Origin: Devosia rhizoryzae
Lineage (GTDB): Bacteria; Pseudomonadota; Alphaproteobacteria; Rhizobiales; Devosiaceae
Reading direction: 5' to 3'
Length of the DNA stretch: 64,000 nt
Assembly: GCF_016698665.1 (NCBI RefSeq)
Contig: NZ_CP068046.1
Location: forward strand, 558,001 to 622,000
The notes under the pieces are model-generated. The model searched no databases and was not told where the DNA came from. It saw nothing but the letters and a program-made list of their open reading frames with translations. The translations under genes and the position numbers were made by a program. Shown piece after piece: positions 54,758-63,706 of the stretch (the first letter of the stretch is position 1; each line of letters starts with the position of its first letter).

Positions 54758-55686
54758 GCGCGGTTTCAGGCGTTCGGTCATGGGCGGGTATTGCCCCTGA
54801 TGTGATCTGGGTGCTGTGGAGGCGCGAGGTCACGCGGTTTTTTCGCGATCGGTCGCAGATTTTCGGTGCCGTTTCCCGCACGATCCTGTGGCTCGTCATC
54901 CTTGGCTACGGAATCGGCGCCGCGCTTCGCGAGATCGAGGGCTATTCCTATGCCCAGTACATCCTTCCCGGCGTCATCACGCTCAACGTCCTTTTTGCTT
55001 CACTGCAATGTGCGATCGCATTGGTCTGGGACCGGGAAGTGGGCCTTTTGCGCGATGTGCTGGTTTCTCCGTCTCCCAGTCTCTCGGTTGCGCTTGGCAA
55101 GCTCTTTGGCGGCGCGACGATCTCGGTGTTTCAAGGCTCGATTCCGTTGCTGCTGGCGCCTATCATCGGAGTCGACCTGACGATCGGCTCGGTGCTGGGC
55201 GCCTGGGCGGTCATGTTCATGATGGGCATGTTCATGACGGCACTTGGCGTCGTGGTGGCAACGCGGCTCAAGACATTCGAGGGCTTTGGCAGCATTTCCA
55301 ACGGGCTGATTCAGCCGCTTTATTTCCTTTCCGGCTCGATCTTTCCGCTCAAGGGCATCATCGGCGGCGTCGGCTTTCTCGATGTGCCGGCAACGCTGCG
55401 CGAAGAATTGCGGCGCGCCGGCATCAATGCCTTTGGCAGCGGCTGGATCGTGCAATTGCCGGAGTGGTTACAGATTCTGGTCTACTGCAATCCTGTCAGT
55501 TACCAGCTCGACCTTCTGCGCTATGTGCTGCTCGACTATGAGCAATTGCCGCTGCAGCTCGATATCGGGCTGACTGTTGCCTTGCCAATTGCCGCCTCGG
55601 CGATTGCGGCCCGCGAGATCAAGCATGCCCTGCGCACTGCGGGTCCGCGGCGACGCAAAAAGGCGGCACCGGGTGGCGCCGCCTGA
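54754..55686 (+). CDS. ABC-2 type permease, PedC-like
   Basis: The 310-residue permease has six helices typical of ABC-2 membrane proteins: FFRDRSQIFGAVSRTILWLVILGYGIGAAL at the start, then the LLRDVLVSPSPSLSVALGKLFGGATIS loop and QPLYFLSGSIFPL. It resembles PedC of the alcohol ABC system. The start overlaps the ATPase stop (ATGA). ABC-2 permeases are exporters, yet two importer-type binding proteins are coded in the same locus. Confidence 0.9.
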   Translation: MSAVSGVRSWAGIAPDVIWVLWRREVTRFFRDRSQIFGAVSRTILWLVILGYGIGAALREIEGYSYAQYILPGVITLNVLFASLQCAIALVWDREVGLLRDVLVSPSPSLSVALGKLFGGATISVFQGSIPLLLAPIIGVDLTIGSVLGAWAVMFMMGMFMTALGVVVATRLKTFEGFGSISNGLIQPLYFLSGSIFPLKGIIGGVGFLDVPATLREELRRAGINAFGSGWIVQLPEWLQILVYCNPVSYQLDLLRYVLLDYEQLPLQLDIGLTVALPIAASAIAAREIKHALRTAGPRRRKKAAPGGAA

Positions 55687-55710
55687 GGGTGGATCGTCGT
55701 CAAACTTGGG

Positions 55711-56178
55711 TTAGGCGGGGTTTGCCTGTTCGCCCGAGTCGGTATCGTCGACGAAGATCGTCACGGTGCCTTCCTGGTTGATCCAGAGGTCCATCACGTC
55801 ATCGACGGTGAAATCGGCATCTTCGATGGCGCCAACAACGACGCTGTTGCTGGCGAGCAATTCGCGAACGGCGCCAATATCGCCAGCGTCGGAGGGAATG
55901 CCGACAGTATATTCGTCACGATTGTCGAGGGCGTCCTCTTCCATGGTGGAAAGCGGCACGATCTCGATGGTCGACTCAGCGCTGAAGTTGATGTCTGAGG
56001 ACGCAAAGGTCTGCAGTTCTTCCTCGAACTTTTCCCAATCGACCTCTCCGGTGGCCGCGGACGTGCTTTGGGCGCCGGTGGCTTCGGTCGTGGTTGCCGG
56101 TGTTGCGGCTTCCTGAGCGAAAGCGTGCAGCGGCAGGGCAAGAACTGCACAAACAGCAAGGGCGGAAATCTGCTTCAT
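55711..56178 (-). CDS. Unknown acidic periplasmic protein (155 aa)
   Basis: The protein starts MKQISALAVCAVLALPLHAFAQ (signal peptide). A Thr/Ala-rich stretch is followed by an acidic domain (VDWEKFEEELQTFASSDINFS ... VGAIEDADFTVDDVMDLWINQEGTVTIFVDD). No family was recognised. It is on the minus strand with the cytochrome c gene upstream, separated by a terminator. Confidence 0.72.
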   Translation of the reverse strand: MKQISALAVCAVLALPLHAFAQEAATPATTTEATGAQSTSAATGEVDWEKFEEELQTFASSDINFSAESTIEIVPLSTMEEDALDNRDEYTVGIPSDAGDIGAVRELLASNSVVVGAIEDADFTVDDVMDLWINQEGTVTIFVDDTDSGEQANPA

Positions 56179-56294
56179 GATCGTTCTCCAAATGGCGTCT
56201 GAATGACTCCTGGAGAGCAAACGCATCTTGCTGATGCCGGTTGCACAAGTCCGCTGCGCGCCATAGCGGCTTAGACCGAACGAGCAAACAAAAA

Positions 56295-56318
56295 GAGTAG
56301 CCGCTTTCGCGACTACTC
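56295..56318 (-). terminator. Terminator after the cytochrome c gene (minus strand)
   Basis: On the minus strand GAGTAG-TCGC, a GAAA loop, GCGG-CTACTC and then TTTTTGTTTG form a stem with a T-run, 33 bases after the cytochrome stop. Confidence 0.85.
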
Positions 56319-56350
56319 CTGATTGTGACTTCCAAGGTGCGTTGGCAGCC

Positions 56351-56785
56351 TTAGTTGGCAGTGGCGCCTTCTTGTTCTTCCGGCGGGACCGCACGGCGCA
56401 GCTCGACCGAGCGGGGCAGGAGGATGCCCGCTTCGTTGGTCCAGGAATTGCGCACATAGGTAGCAACTGCGGCGATCTCTTCGTCCGTCAAGACCGGTGC
56501 GAAGGGCGGCATGCCGTGGTCGGTTGCGCCGTAAAGGATCTGGAAGCTGAGGGCCGAGCGGCTCTTAACCACAGCCGAACCGATCAGGGAAGGACCGGCG
56601 CCGCCTTCACCATTGGCGCCGTGGCAGGCAGCACAATTGTCATTATAGACGGGGCCGCCCATTTCGATCAGAGCCTGAAGCGACGCATCGTCATTCTGAT
56701 ACGTTGCGTCCTGCGCATAGGCGGTTCCCCCCACCAGCGCACAGGCCAAAATCGCGGCCGAGAGCCCAGAAGCTAACTTTTTCAT
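56351..56785 (-). CDS. Periplasmic cytochrome c, probable PQQ dehydrogenase electron acceptor
   Basis: The 144-residue class I cytochrome c has a signal peptide (MKKLASGLSAAILACALVGGTAYAQ), the haem site C51-A-A-C-H55 and a probable Met92 ligand in HGMPPFAPVLTDEE. It is divergent from the PQQ dehydrogenase gene, with 333 bases between. This placement and the length resemble PedF and XoxG, which take electrons from PQQ alcohol dehydrogenases. Confidence 0.88.
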   Translation of the reverse strand: MKKLASGLSAAILACALVGGTAYAQDATYQNDDASLQALIEMGGPVYNDNCAACHGANGEGGAGPSLIGSAVVKSRSALSFQILYGATDHGMPPFAPVLTDEEIAAVATYVRNSWTNEAGILLPRSVELRRAVPPEEQEGATAN

Positions 56786-57118
56786 GCCTTCCTCCTCATT
56801 ATATACGGCAATAACTTACACCCAGCTTTGTGGGTTGCAGAATTCTCTTATCACTGCTCCCGGCCAGCGGCGAAGTCAACAATCTCCCACGGCCGGCATG
56901 TTTGATCTTGCAGGAACCACGGCGAATTAGGCTCGCTTAGGCGCCAAACTCAACACCGACTTAATGTTTACTACAGTGATCAAACCGGCACTTGCATATG
57001 CTTGGAGCTTCTGCAAAGCTCACTGGCCAGACACATTTGCGCCGCCGTTGAGCCGGATCTTAGCAAAACAATCCGAGACGTCGCCGGGTCTGACAGCATC
57101 CTTTACGGGGAGGACTTT
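56786..57118. promoter_or_regulatory. Divergent intergenic region, cytochrome c / PQQ dehydrogenase
   Basis: The 333-base gap must hold both promoters. It has an AT-richer patch near 56955-57000 (TTAATGTTTACTACAGTGATCAAA). A frame open upstream of the dehydrogenase start lacks a ribosome binding site; the true start has GGGGAGGA. I see no clear operator or riboswitch. Confidence 0.4.
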
Positions 57119-59068
57119 ATGACTTTCAAGAAATCAGGGGGCCTGACATGGGCGTCCTTGGCAGTAGTAGCATTGATGGGCACTACGGCGGCATTGGCTA
57201 ACGAGGACGTTCTGACGCTCTCGGCCGATCCTGCCAATAACGTGATGCCCAACATCACCTATAATGGCCAAAATTTCAGTCAGCTCGACGAGATCAATCT
57301 CGACAATGTCGACGATCTCCAGGTGGAATGGACGTTCCAGCTCGGCGTCGCCGACGAAGCGCAGGCGCCGCCGCTGGTGGTTGGCGACACGATGTTTGTG
57401 GTCACCCCCAAGCCGAACCGCGTTTACGCGATCGACCTCAACGAGCAGGGCGCGATCAAGTGGGAATTTCGCGCCGACGCATCCAACCTTGAGCAGGTTG
57501 TGCCGGTCGCATGCTGCGGCGCGCAGACGCGCGGCGCCAACTATGCCGATGGCAAGCTGTTCTTCCAGTCGCTGGGTGGTCACATCTATGCGCTCGATGC
57601 GGAAAGCGGCGAGCTGGTCTGGGACGTTCAGAACACCGACATCGACAATGCCGAGACCATGGTTGGCAACGGCCTGATCGTCGACGACCTCTACATCACC
57701 GGCATGGCCGGCGGTGAATATGGTGTTCGTGGCTATGTGACCGCCTACAACATCGATACCGGCGAACGCGCATGGCGCTTCTACAGCACCGGCCCGAACG
57801 AAGAAGTCGGCATTACCGACCGCTTCAAGCCCTTCTATGATTTCGACAAGGTGGAAAACCCGGCTGAGTCCTCCTGGCTGGAAGACAGCTGGCGCAATGG
57901 TGGTGGCTCCACCTGGGGTTACTTCACCTATGACCCCGACCTGAAGCTCTTCTACTATGCCACCGGCAACTGTGGTCCGTGGAACCCTGACTATCGCCGT
58001 CCGTGGGGCGAAATCGACCTCAATGAAGATGGTGTTGTCCAGTCCTATCGCAGCAATTACTGCGCTTCGATGCTGGCACGCGACGTCAAGACCGGCGAAC
58101 TGGCCTGGGCCCTCAACCTGTCGCCGCAGGATCAGTGGGACCTTGACGAGCCGGGCGCTCCGGTGCTTGCCGATATCGAAATGAACGGCGAGATGAAGAA
58201 GACCATTATCCGCGCTGCGCGTAATGGCTACTTCTACGTCATCGACCGTGCTACCGGCGAAGTTCTCAACGACCCCTGGCCGTTTGCCTACCAGAACATC
58301 TTCACCGGCTTCGACAAGAAGACCGGCAGCCCGACCTACAATGTCGACACGCTGCTGTTCACCAATCCCGAAGATCGCCTGAAGTACACCGAAGCCGGTG
58401 CTCTGACCGACGCGCAGATCAACATCAACACCGAAGAAGCCGAACTCTACGGCGAAGACGAAGTTGATGGTCCGTCCGGTACCGAAGCGACGGTCTGCCC
58501 GACCATTGCTGCCCGTAACTGGGAAAACGACGCCTACTCGCCCCAGACTGGCCTGCTCTATACCAGTGTCCAGTTCGGCTGCCGCTCGATGCGCGTGACC
58601 GAGGGTACCTATTCCTACCCGGCTACCGAAACGTACATCCTGTTCGAATGGGCAGGCGAAAAGTTCTGGCTGGACAAGGAAGGCAACGAGACCGACGTCA
58701 AGAACCAGCTGCAGGCCAACGACCCGGTTACCGGCAAGACGGTGTGGAGCGTGGACTACGTGCAGCCGACCCAGGATCCGATCCTGGCGACCGCTGGCGG
58801 CCTGCTCTTTGTGGGTGGTGACGACAAGGGTGTGTTCCGCGCCATCAACGCCGAGAATGGCGAAACGGCTTGGGAATTCCGCACGGGCACTCAGGCTTCG
58901 GCCTCGCCGGTGACCTTCCTTGCTCCCGATGGCGGCCAGCGCATCGCCTTCGTTGCCTCTGCCCGTCCCGGCCTCGTGGCTGTGGCTGCAGACGCCGACG
59001 CCGATGCGGTCAATCGCTACCAGCGTGAAGGCAGCACTCTTTATGTCTTCAAGCTCGACCAGGACTAA
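57119..59068 (+). CDS. PQQ-dependent alcohol dehydrogenase, lanthanide (XoxF/PedH-like) type
   Basis: The 649-residue periplasmic quinoprotein has a signal peptide (LTWASLAVVALMGTTAALA) and eight propeller blades with W-docking motifs. Active-site residues are the vicinal disulfide Cys132-Cys133 (VACCGAQTRG), Glu200 (GGEYGVRGY), Trp266 under PQQ (GGGSTWGYF), Asn284 (ATGNCGPWN) and catalytic Asp341 with a second Asp343 two residues on (QWDLDEPG). The second Asp marks lanthanide-binding enzymes; calcium enzymes have Ala or another small residue there. There is no fused cytochrome. The ATG follows GGGGAGGA. It probably oxidises alcohols and passes electrons to the divergent cytochrome c. Confidence 0.93.
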   Translation: MTFKKSGGLTWASLAVVALMGTTAALANEDVLTLSADPANNVMPNITYNGQNFSQLDEINLDNVDDLQVEWTFQLGVADEAQAPPLVVGDTMFVVTPKPNRVYAIDLNEQGAIKWEFRADASNLEQVVPVACCGAQTRGANYADGKLFFQSLGGHIYALDAESGELVWDVQNTDIDNAETMVGNGLIVDDLYITGMAGGEYGVRGYVTAYNIDTGERAWRFYSTGPNEEVGITDRFKPFYDFDKVENPAESSWLEDSWRNGGGSTWGYFTYDPDLKLFYYATGNCGPWNPDYRRPWGEIDLNEDGVVQSYRSNYCASMLARDVKTGELAWALNLSPQDQWDLDEPGAPVLADIEMNGEMKKTIIRAARNGYFYVIDRATGEVLNDPWPFAYQNIFTGFDKKTGSPTYNVDTLLFTNPEDRLKYTEAGALTDAQININTEEAELYGEDEVDGPSGTEATVCPTIAARNWENDAYSPQTGLLYTSVQFGCRSMRVTEGTYSYPATETYILFEWAGEKFWLDKEGNETDVKNQLQANDPVTGKTVWSVDYVQPTQDPILATAGGLLFVGGDDKGVFRAINAENGETAWEFRTGTQASASPVTFLAPDGGQRIAFVASARPGLVAVAADADADAVNRYQREGSTLYVFKLDQD

Positions 59069-59109
59069 ATAGCTGGCGGCCGGACAGGCCGCTCGCTTCA
59101 CAAGCAATC

Positions 59110-59142
59110 CGCCCGGCGCGCTTCACGCTTGCCGGGCGTTTT
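59110..59142 (+). terminator. Terminator after the PQQ dehydrogenase gene
   Basis: CGCCCGGC (59110-59117) and GCCGGGCG (59131-59138) form an 8-base stem followed by TTTTCG. Confidence 0.85.
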
Positions 59143-59241
59143 CGTCAGACCGTCCAGACGACAGCTTCGCCGACGCGCCACAAGGTTGCGCCCCCAGGCG
59201 GTTCGTCGGGCCCATTGAGTGGCCACAACTCAGGATTTCAG

Positions 59242-60108
59242 ATGAAACAGTTTTTCCGGCGCGATGACTGGCCGAAAGCGGCCCGCAGCGCTGCAACCTT
59301 TGCCCTTGCCACCGCAGTCTCCTCCAGTTTCTGGATTGCCGCCCAACCCTCGATGGCTTGGGAGTTGCGCGCCTGCGCCGATCCCGCAGGCATGCCGCAG
59401 ACCAATCGCGAGTCTGAGGGCTACGAGAACAAGATCATAGAGATCCTCGCCGAGGATATCGGCGCCGAGCTGACCTATCAGTGGTGGACGTTGACGACGA
59501 CCGTCATTCCCCAGCAACTGCGGGAAGGCAATTGCGATATCGTCATCGGCGGTCCCGATGGCGGCAATGGCGTGATCTCGACGATCGCCTACTATCGCAG
59601 TCCTTATGCCTTCGTGTACCGGGCCGACGAAGACTACGAGATTGCCACCTATGACGACCCCATCCTCAAGGATCTGCGGCTTGCGACGACCGTTGAAGGC
59701 ACAAGTTCGCATCTGGCGCTTTCGCGCCGCGGCTTGCTCGATCACATCACCACAAGCGCGCAGGCGGCCGGTACCAATTCCTCGGACCGCTTTGCCGATC
59801 TGATCGCCTCCGTCGCCCGTGGCGATACCGATGTCGCCGTGCCGTGGGGGCCGGTTGCCGGCTATTACGCCGCGCAGCAAGATCCGCCGCTTACAGTGGT
59901 GCCAGTACCCGAATTCGATATTCCCTTCACACCCATGTACCACTCAATCGTCATCGCGCTTCGCCCCGGTGACGAGGAATTGCGCGATCTCCTGGACGAC
60001 GCGCTGGCGCGGCGGTGGGACGACATCTATGCCGTTCTCGAAGAATACAATGTTCCGACCTTGCCTCTGCCGCGGCCGTCGGTCTCCATTGAGGAACAGC
60101 AACCATGA
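59242..60108 (+). CDS. XoxJ-like quinoprotein-associated periplasmic binding protein
   Basis: The 288-residue protein starts MKQFFRRDDWPKAARSA with a signal peptide ending near SMAWE. It has the amino-acid-type binding fold (LRACADPAGMPQTNRESEGYENKIIEILAEDIGAELTYQWW; NCDIVIGGPDG), typical of the substrate-binding-like proteins coded beside methanol/ethanol quinoproteins (XoxJ/MxaJ). In XoxF systems this protein may help activate the dehydrogenase. Its stop overlaps the next start by four bases. Confidence 0.87.
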   Translation: MKQFFRRDDWPKAARSAATFALATAVSSSFWIAAQPSMAWELRACADPAGMPQTNRESEGYENKIIEILAEDIGAELTYQWWTLTTTVIPQQLREGNCDIVIGGPDGGNGVISTIAYYRSPYAFVYRADEDYEIATYDDPILKDLRLATTVEGTSSHLALSRRGLLDHITTSAQAAGTNSSDRFADLIASVARGDTDVAVPWGPVAGYYAAQQDPPLTVVPVPEFDIPFTPMYHSIVIALRPGDEELRDLLDDALARRWDDIYAVLEEYNVPTLPLPRPSVSIEEQQP

Positions 60109-61400
60109 CCATTATCACTCGGCGGTTTTTCCTTGCGGGTGCTTCGGCAGTGATCGGCGCCAGTCTTGTCCGTCCGGGCAGTGCCGTGGCAGCGGCTCCT
60201 GCTGATATCCGCATCGGCACGGTTTTCCCAGTCAGGACCGGCGCTTCGTTTATCCACGCTTCGGTCAATGACTTCATCGGCACCGCGGGCCGTATCGGCG
60301 TGCAGCTTGCCGATACGCAATTGGGTACGCGGGCCGAAGAGGCAGGCTCATCGCTCCATGTGCTTCTTGCCAACGCTCCCACGGTCGAGGCTGCGGTTCG
60401 CGCCGGCGAGCGCCTGGTGGAAGTGGAGAAGGTGCATGCGCTGGTTGGCGGCGTAGGTGAAGGCCAGGCCGAAGCCCTGGCGGAGATCGCTGCCCGCGCC
60501 AAGATCCCCTTCTTCAATGTGGGGGAAACCTCCGACGCATTCCGGCGCGACGCTTCTAGCCCGTACCTTTTCCACATCGAAGCCAGCGACGCCATGTATC
60601 TTGATGCATTGGCGCAGTTGGCGGTGCAGCAGGGACACAAGCGCTGGCTTGTCGTTTCCGACAACAGCGACCGCGGCGTGGCCCTCAGCCAGCGTGCTGA
60701 ATTGGCTGCGCAGAAGGCTGGTTGCACCATCGTCGAAACGGTGGAACTGCCGGCGGCAAGTCCGGTTTATTTCGCCGAGATCGAGGACATGGCCGCGGTC
60801 GATGCGGATGTTATCGTTGTCCTGATCAACTATCAGGACTTTTTCACGCTCACGGTGCAGATGGAAGAGGAGGGGATCACGACACCGATCCTGACCTTCC
60901 CGCACACCATCACTCAAACGCGTGACTTCGTTGCTGCCTCGCGCGGGCGCCTCAGCGTTCTCAGCCCCAAACGCCACGTGGCGCTCTGGGAAACGACGCG
61001 CACTGAATTCGGTGCCGATGATTTCAACCTTCAGGTGCAGGCGCGCTTCTCGGAACCGGCCGATCCGACCGCATGGGCATCGTTCCACGCGATCAAGATC
61101 ATCCTTGAAGCGGCGATCGCGGCGGGGTCTACCGACGCCGACGCAATGGTCGCCTATCTCGAAGATCCTCAGACCACGTTCGATGTGCTCAAAGGGCCCG
61201 GCGTGTCGTTCCGCCCCTGGGATCACCAATTGCGGCAGCCCCTGGCGGTAGTCGATGTCAGAAACGACGTGGTCTGGCGTGAACGCGAGATTGCGACACG
61301 CGTCGCGGCGGCAGCCGACGGCGGTACCCTGCCGGAAGGCGCGCCGGGCGATGACGCGATGCAATGGCTCGACACCCTTGGGGACGGGCCGGAAGACTGA
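60105..61400 (+). CDS. Second ABC-type binding protein of the PQQ system (Tat-exported)
   Basis: The 431-residue protein starts with a twin-arginine signal (TRRFFLAGASAVIGASLV), unlike its Sec-exported paralogue at 50490-51752. The fold is Leu/Ile/Val-binding-like (ADIRIGTVFPVRTGASF, ALVGGVGEGQAEALAEIAARAKIPFFNVGE). The end shares FDVLKGPGVSFRPWDHQLRQP with the paralogue. It overlaps the XoxJ-like gene and probably acts with the PedC-like ABC pair. Confidence 0.87.
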   Translation: MTIITRRFFLAGASAVIGASLVRPGSAVAAAPADIRIGTVFPVRTGASFIHASVNDFIGTAGRIGVQLADTQLGTRAEEAGSSLHVLLANAPTVEAAVRAGERLVEVEKVHALVGGVGEGQAEALAEIAARAKIPFFNVGETSDAFRRDASSPYLFHIEASDAMYLDALAQLAVQQGHKRWLVVSDNSDRGVALSQRAELAAQKAGCTIVETVELPAASPVYFAEIEDMAAVDADVIVVLINYQDFFTLTVQMEEEGITTPILTFPHTITQTRDFVAASRGRLSVLSPKRHVALWETTRTEFGADDFNLQVQARFSEPADPTAWASFHAIKIILEAAIAAGSTDADAMVAYLEDPQTTFDVLKGPGVSFRPWDHQLRQPLAVVDVRNDVVWREREIATRVAAAADGGTLPEGAPGDDAMQWLDTLGDGPED

Positions 61401-61496
61401 CGGTCCAGACACTATTGCGACCAGCCAGCAGCGGGGAGGCTGCTTTGGCTGGTCGAGTCCTGGCTCCGCGAGGACACAAGTTGCTGAGGAGGCAAC

Positions 61497-63695
61497 ATGT
61501 ATATTCTGAACTCTCGGCCCCTTGCTGGCGCGTGGGGCAGGGGCACAGCCCGTTCCCGTGCCAACAACTGCGCTGCCTTGTTGCTTGCCTTCCTAGTTTT
61601 CGTTGCAGGTGTTTCGGTCGCCTTTGCGCAGACGCCGCGGCTGCTTGAGGGGCGCGCCACGCCCAGGATCATCGAAGCCCTGTTTCCCGGGGCCGACCGG
61701 TTTGAACCTTCAGACGGCACGCCCCGCTTTGTTCGCGTGTTCCAGGGCGATGTGCAGCTTGGGTACCTCTTTTCCACGCTCGACGTGGTGCGTGCACGCA
61801 GCTACTCGCCCGTCCCCTTCGATGCCATTGTCGGCATGGACATGGAGGGCAAGCTGACGGGCGCGAAGGTCATCGATTTTCATGATCCTTACCTCATGGG
61901 CTTCCCGCAACGCGTGGAAAGGCTGGCCGAGTTCCTCGACGACCATATCGGCTACGGAGTGGGGGCCACGGAACCGGCGCCGCACACCCCTGATTTCGTG
62001 CAGGGCACGACGATCTCCGCCCGCAACATGCGTGCCGGTATCCTCGATGCTGGTCGTGTCATAATGCGTGCCAATGACCCTCTTCCGCCGGTGACCGAGC
62101 CGACGCTCAACCGCCTCGATTTCTCCTTCCATGGCTGGGACGAGTTGCTCGAAATGGGCGCAGTTTCGGAGGAGCTCGTCACCTTTGGCGACGTTCGAGC
62201 AGCCTTTGCCAAAGCGGGGGTCGAGCCGGCCGAAATGGACGTGCCGCTCGACAGGGCGCGTTCGGATGACGAGCGCTACACCCAGCTCGTTGTTGCGCTC
62301 GCCACTCCGGCGTTGATCGGCCGCAATGTCATCCGCGACACGGATTTCGGCAAACTCGTCGAAACCGCTCCTGATGATGTCGTGATGCTCGCGGTTATGT
62401 CGGGTGGCTACTACAACTTCCTGGGCACGCAGTATCGATCGGCCGAAGCCGGCAATCGGTTCGACCGGATGCGTCTGGTTCAGGGCGACCTCAACCTTGA
62501 TCTCTTTGAAAAAGACTTCCAGTTTGCGGGCCAGTCTATCCAGCGTGCCGGCGGACCGCGCGTGCGCGATGCTGGACTTTTCACCATACCGCTGAGCTCG
62601 GGCTTTGATCCGTTTGCCCCTTTCGAGGTGCGTCTGATGGTGCATGCGGCCGACGCAGCTGGTGCGCTGCATACGGTTGAGTTCCCGGTCCAATACCAGG
62701 TCCCGGCTGAAGCCGTGCTGTTGCCGCCGGTCGAGCCGCCGCCACCGTGGGTGGAAGCCTGGCGCGCTTCCTGGCTGGAGCTGAGCATCCTTGGCACGGC
62801 GCTTACCGTCCTGACGCTGATCTTCGTGTTCCAGGATCAGCTGGCCCGGCACCGGCAGCTGCATCGCTGGCTGCGGCCAGCATTTCTTGCCTTTACGCTG
62901 ATCTGGCTCGGCTGGATCGCCGGTGGGCAGCTGTCGATCGTCCATGTGGTCAACTACATCAAGGCTCCGTTCGACGGTGCCGATCTCGGCTATTATCTAG
63001 CCGAACCTCTGATCGTAGTGATCGCGATCTATGTCGTTTTGTCGCTAATCCTGATCGGACGGGGCGTGTTCTGCGGCTGGCTTTGCCCGTTTGGTGCGCT
63101 GCAGGAACTGACGTCCAAAATCGCGCGCTTCTTGCGGTTGCCGGTGTGGAACCCTTCCGAAAAGCAGCAGCGGCTGATGTGGCTGCCCAAATACGGTTTG
63201 GCCGCGATCATTGTGGGAACGGCCTTCATCGCACCCGAGGCTTTGGCTAGCGCAGAAGAGGTCGAGCCGTTCAAGACCGCGATCACGTCGGTCTTCACCC
63301 GGCCGGCCCCCTATGTTGCCTATGCGCTGCTGCTGTTGACCATCGGACTTTTCACCGAGCGCTTCTTTTGCCGCTTCCTTTGCCCGCTGGGCGGGGTGCT
63401 GGCGCTTGGCGACCGGCTGCACCTTTTCACTTTCCTCAAGCGCAGGCCGGAATGTGGGACGGGTGGCTGCCACCTCTGTGAACGTTCATGCCCGGTCAAG
63501 GCCATCGAGCGCGATGGCAAGATCATCATGGCGGAATGCTTCCAGTGCCTGGATTGCCAGGTGGAGTATTACGACGATCACCGCTGCCCGCCACTTGCCC
63601 AAGCCCGCAAGAAGCGCGAGCGCGCCGCCAGCAAGCACAAGCCGCTGGTGATGACGATCAATGGCGCGACGCCGCCTGCGACGGCTGCGAGCTGA
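61497..63695 (+). CDS. NosR/NirI-like membrane flavin and iron-sulfur protein
   Basis: The 732-residue protein has a signal/anchor (CAALLLAFLVFVAGVSVAFAQ), a periplasmic FMN-binding domain (about 85-185), and a Pro-rich end before about five membrane helices. Two polyferredoxin motifs (CGWLCPFGALQEL, CRFLCPLGGVLALGD) and a 4Fe-4S region (CGTGGCHLCERSCPVKAIE, then CFQCLDCQ) follow. The architecture is that of NosR/NirI. No nos or nir genes are present; the context is PQQ alcohol oxidation. The expected flavin-attachment motif is D-F-V-Q-G-T-T (166-172), with Thr172 retained. An apbE-type gene follows at 11 bases. Confidence 0.88.
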   Translation: MYILNSRPLAGAWGRGTARSRANNCAALLLAFLVFVAGVSVAFAQTPRLLEGRATPRIIEALFPGADRFEPSDGTPRFVRVFQGDVQLGYLFSTLDVVRARSYSPVPFDAIVGMDMEGKLTGAKVIDFHDPYLMGFPQRVERLAEFLDDHIGYGVGATEPAPHTPDFVQGTTISARNMRAGILDAGRVIMRANDPLPPVTEPTLNRLDFSFHGWDELLEMGAVSEELVTFGDVRAAFAKAGVEPAEMDVPLDRARSDDERYTQLVVALATPALIGRNVIRDTDFGKLVETAPDDVVMLAVMSGGYYNFLGTQYRSAEAGNRFDRMRLVQGDLNLDLFEKDFQFAGQSIQRAGGPRVRDAGLFTIPLSSGFDPFAPFEVRLMVHAADAAGALHTVEFPVQYQVPAEAVLLPPVEPPPPWVEAWRASWLELSILGTALTVLTLIFVFQDQLARHRQLHRWLRPAFLAFTLIWLGWIAGGQLSIVHVVNYIKAPFDGADLGYYLAEPLIVVIAIYVVLSLILIGRGVFCGWLCPFGALQELTSKIARFLRLPVWNPSEKQQRLMWLPKYGLAAIIVGTAFIAPEALASAEEVEPFKTAITSVFTRPAPYVAYALLLLTIGLFTERFFCRFLCPLGGVLALGDRLHLFTFLKRRPECGTGGCHLCERSCPVKAIERDGKIIMAECFQCLDCQVEYYDDHRCPPLAQARKKRERAASKHKPLVMTINGATPPATAAS

Positions 63696-63706
63696 GGAGC
63701 GTTGCG

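Noticed and set aside
57134..59107. A 657-codon open frame antisense to the PQQ dehydrogenase gene
   Set aside because: GC-rich codon bias leaves antisense frames open. The plus-strand product matches a conserved enzyme with its catalytic residues, and the antisense frame has no ribosome binding site or recognisable domain.
61497..63695. True NosR of nitrous oxide reduction
   Set aside because: No nosZ, nosD, nosF or nosY genes accompany it, the attachment motif is divergent, and the context is PQQ alcohol oxidation.
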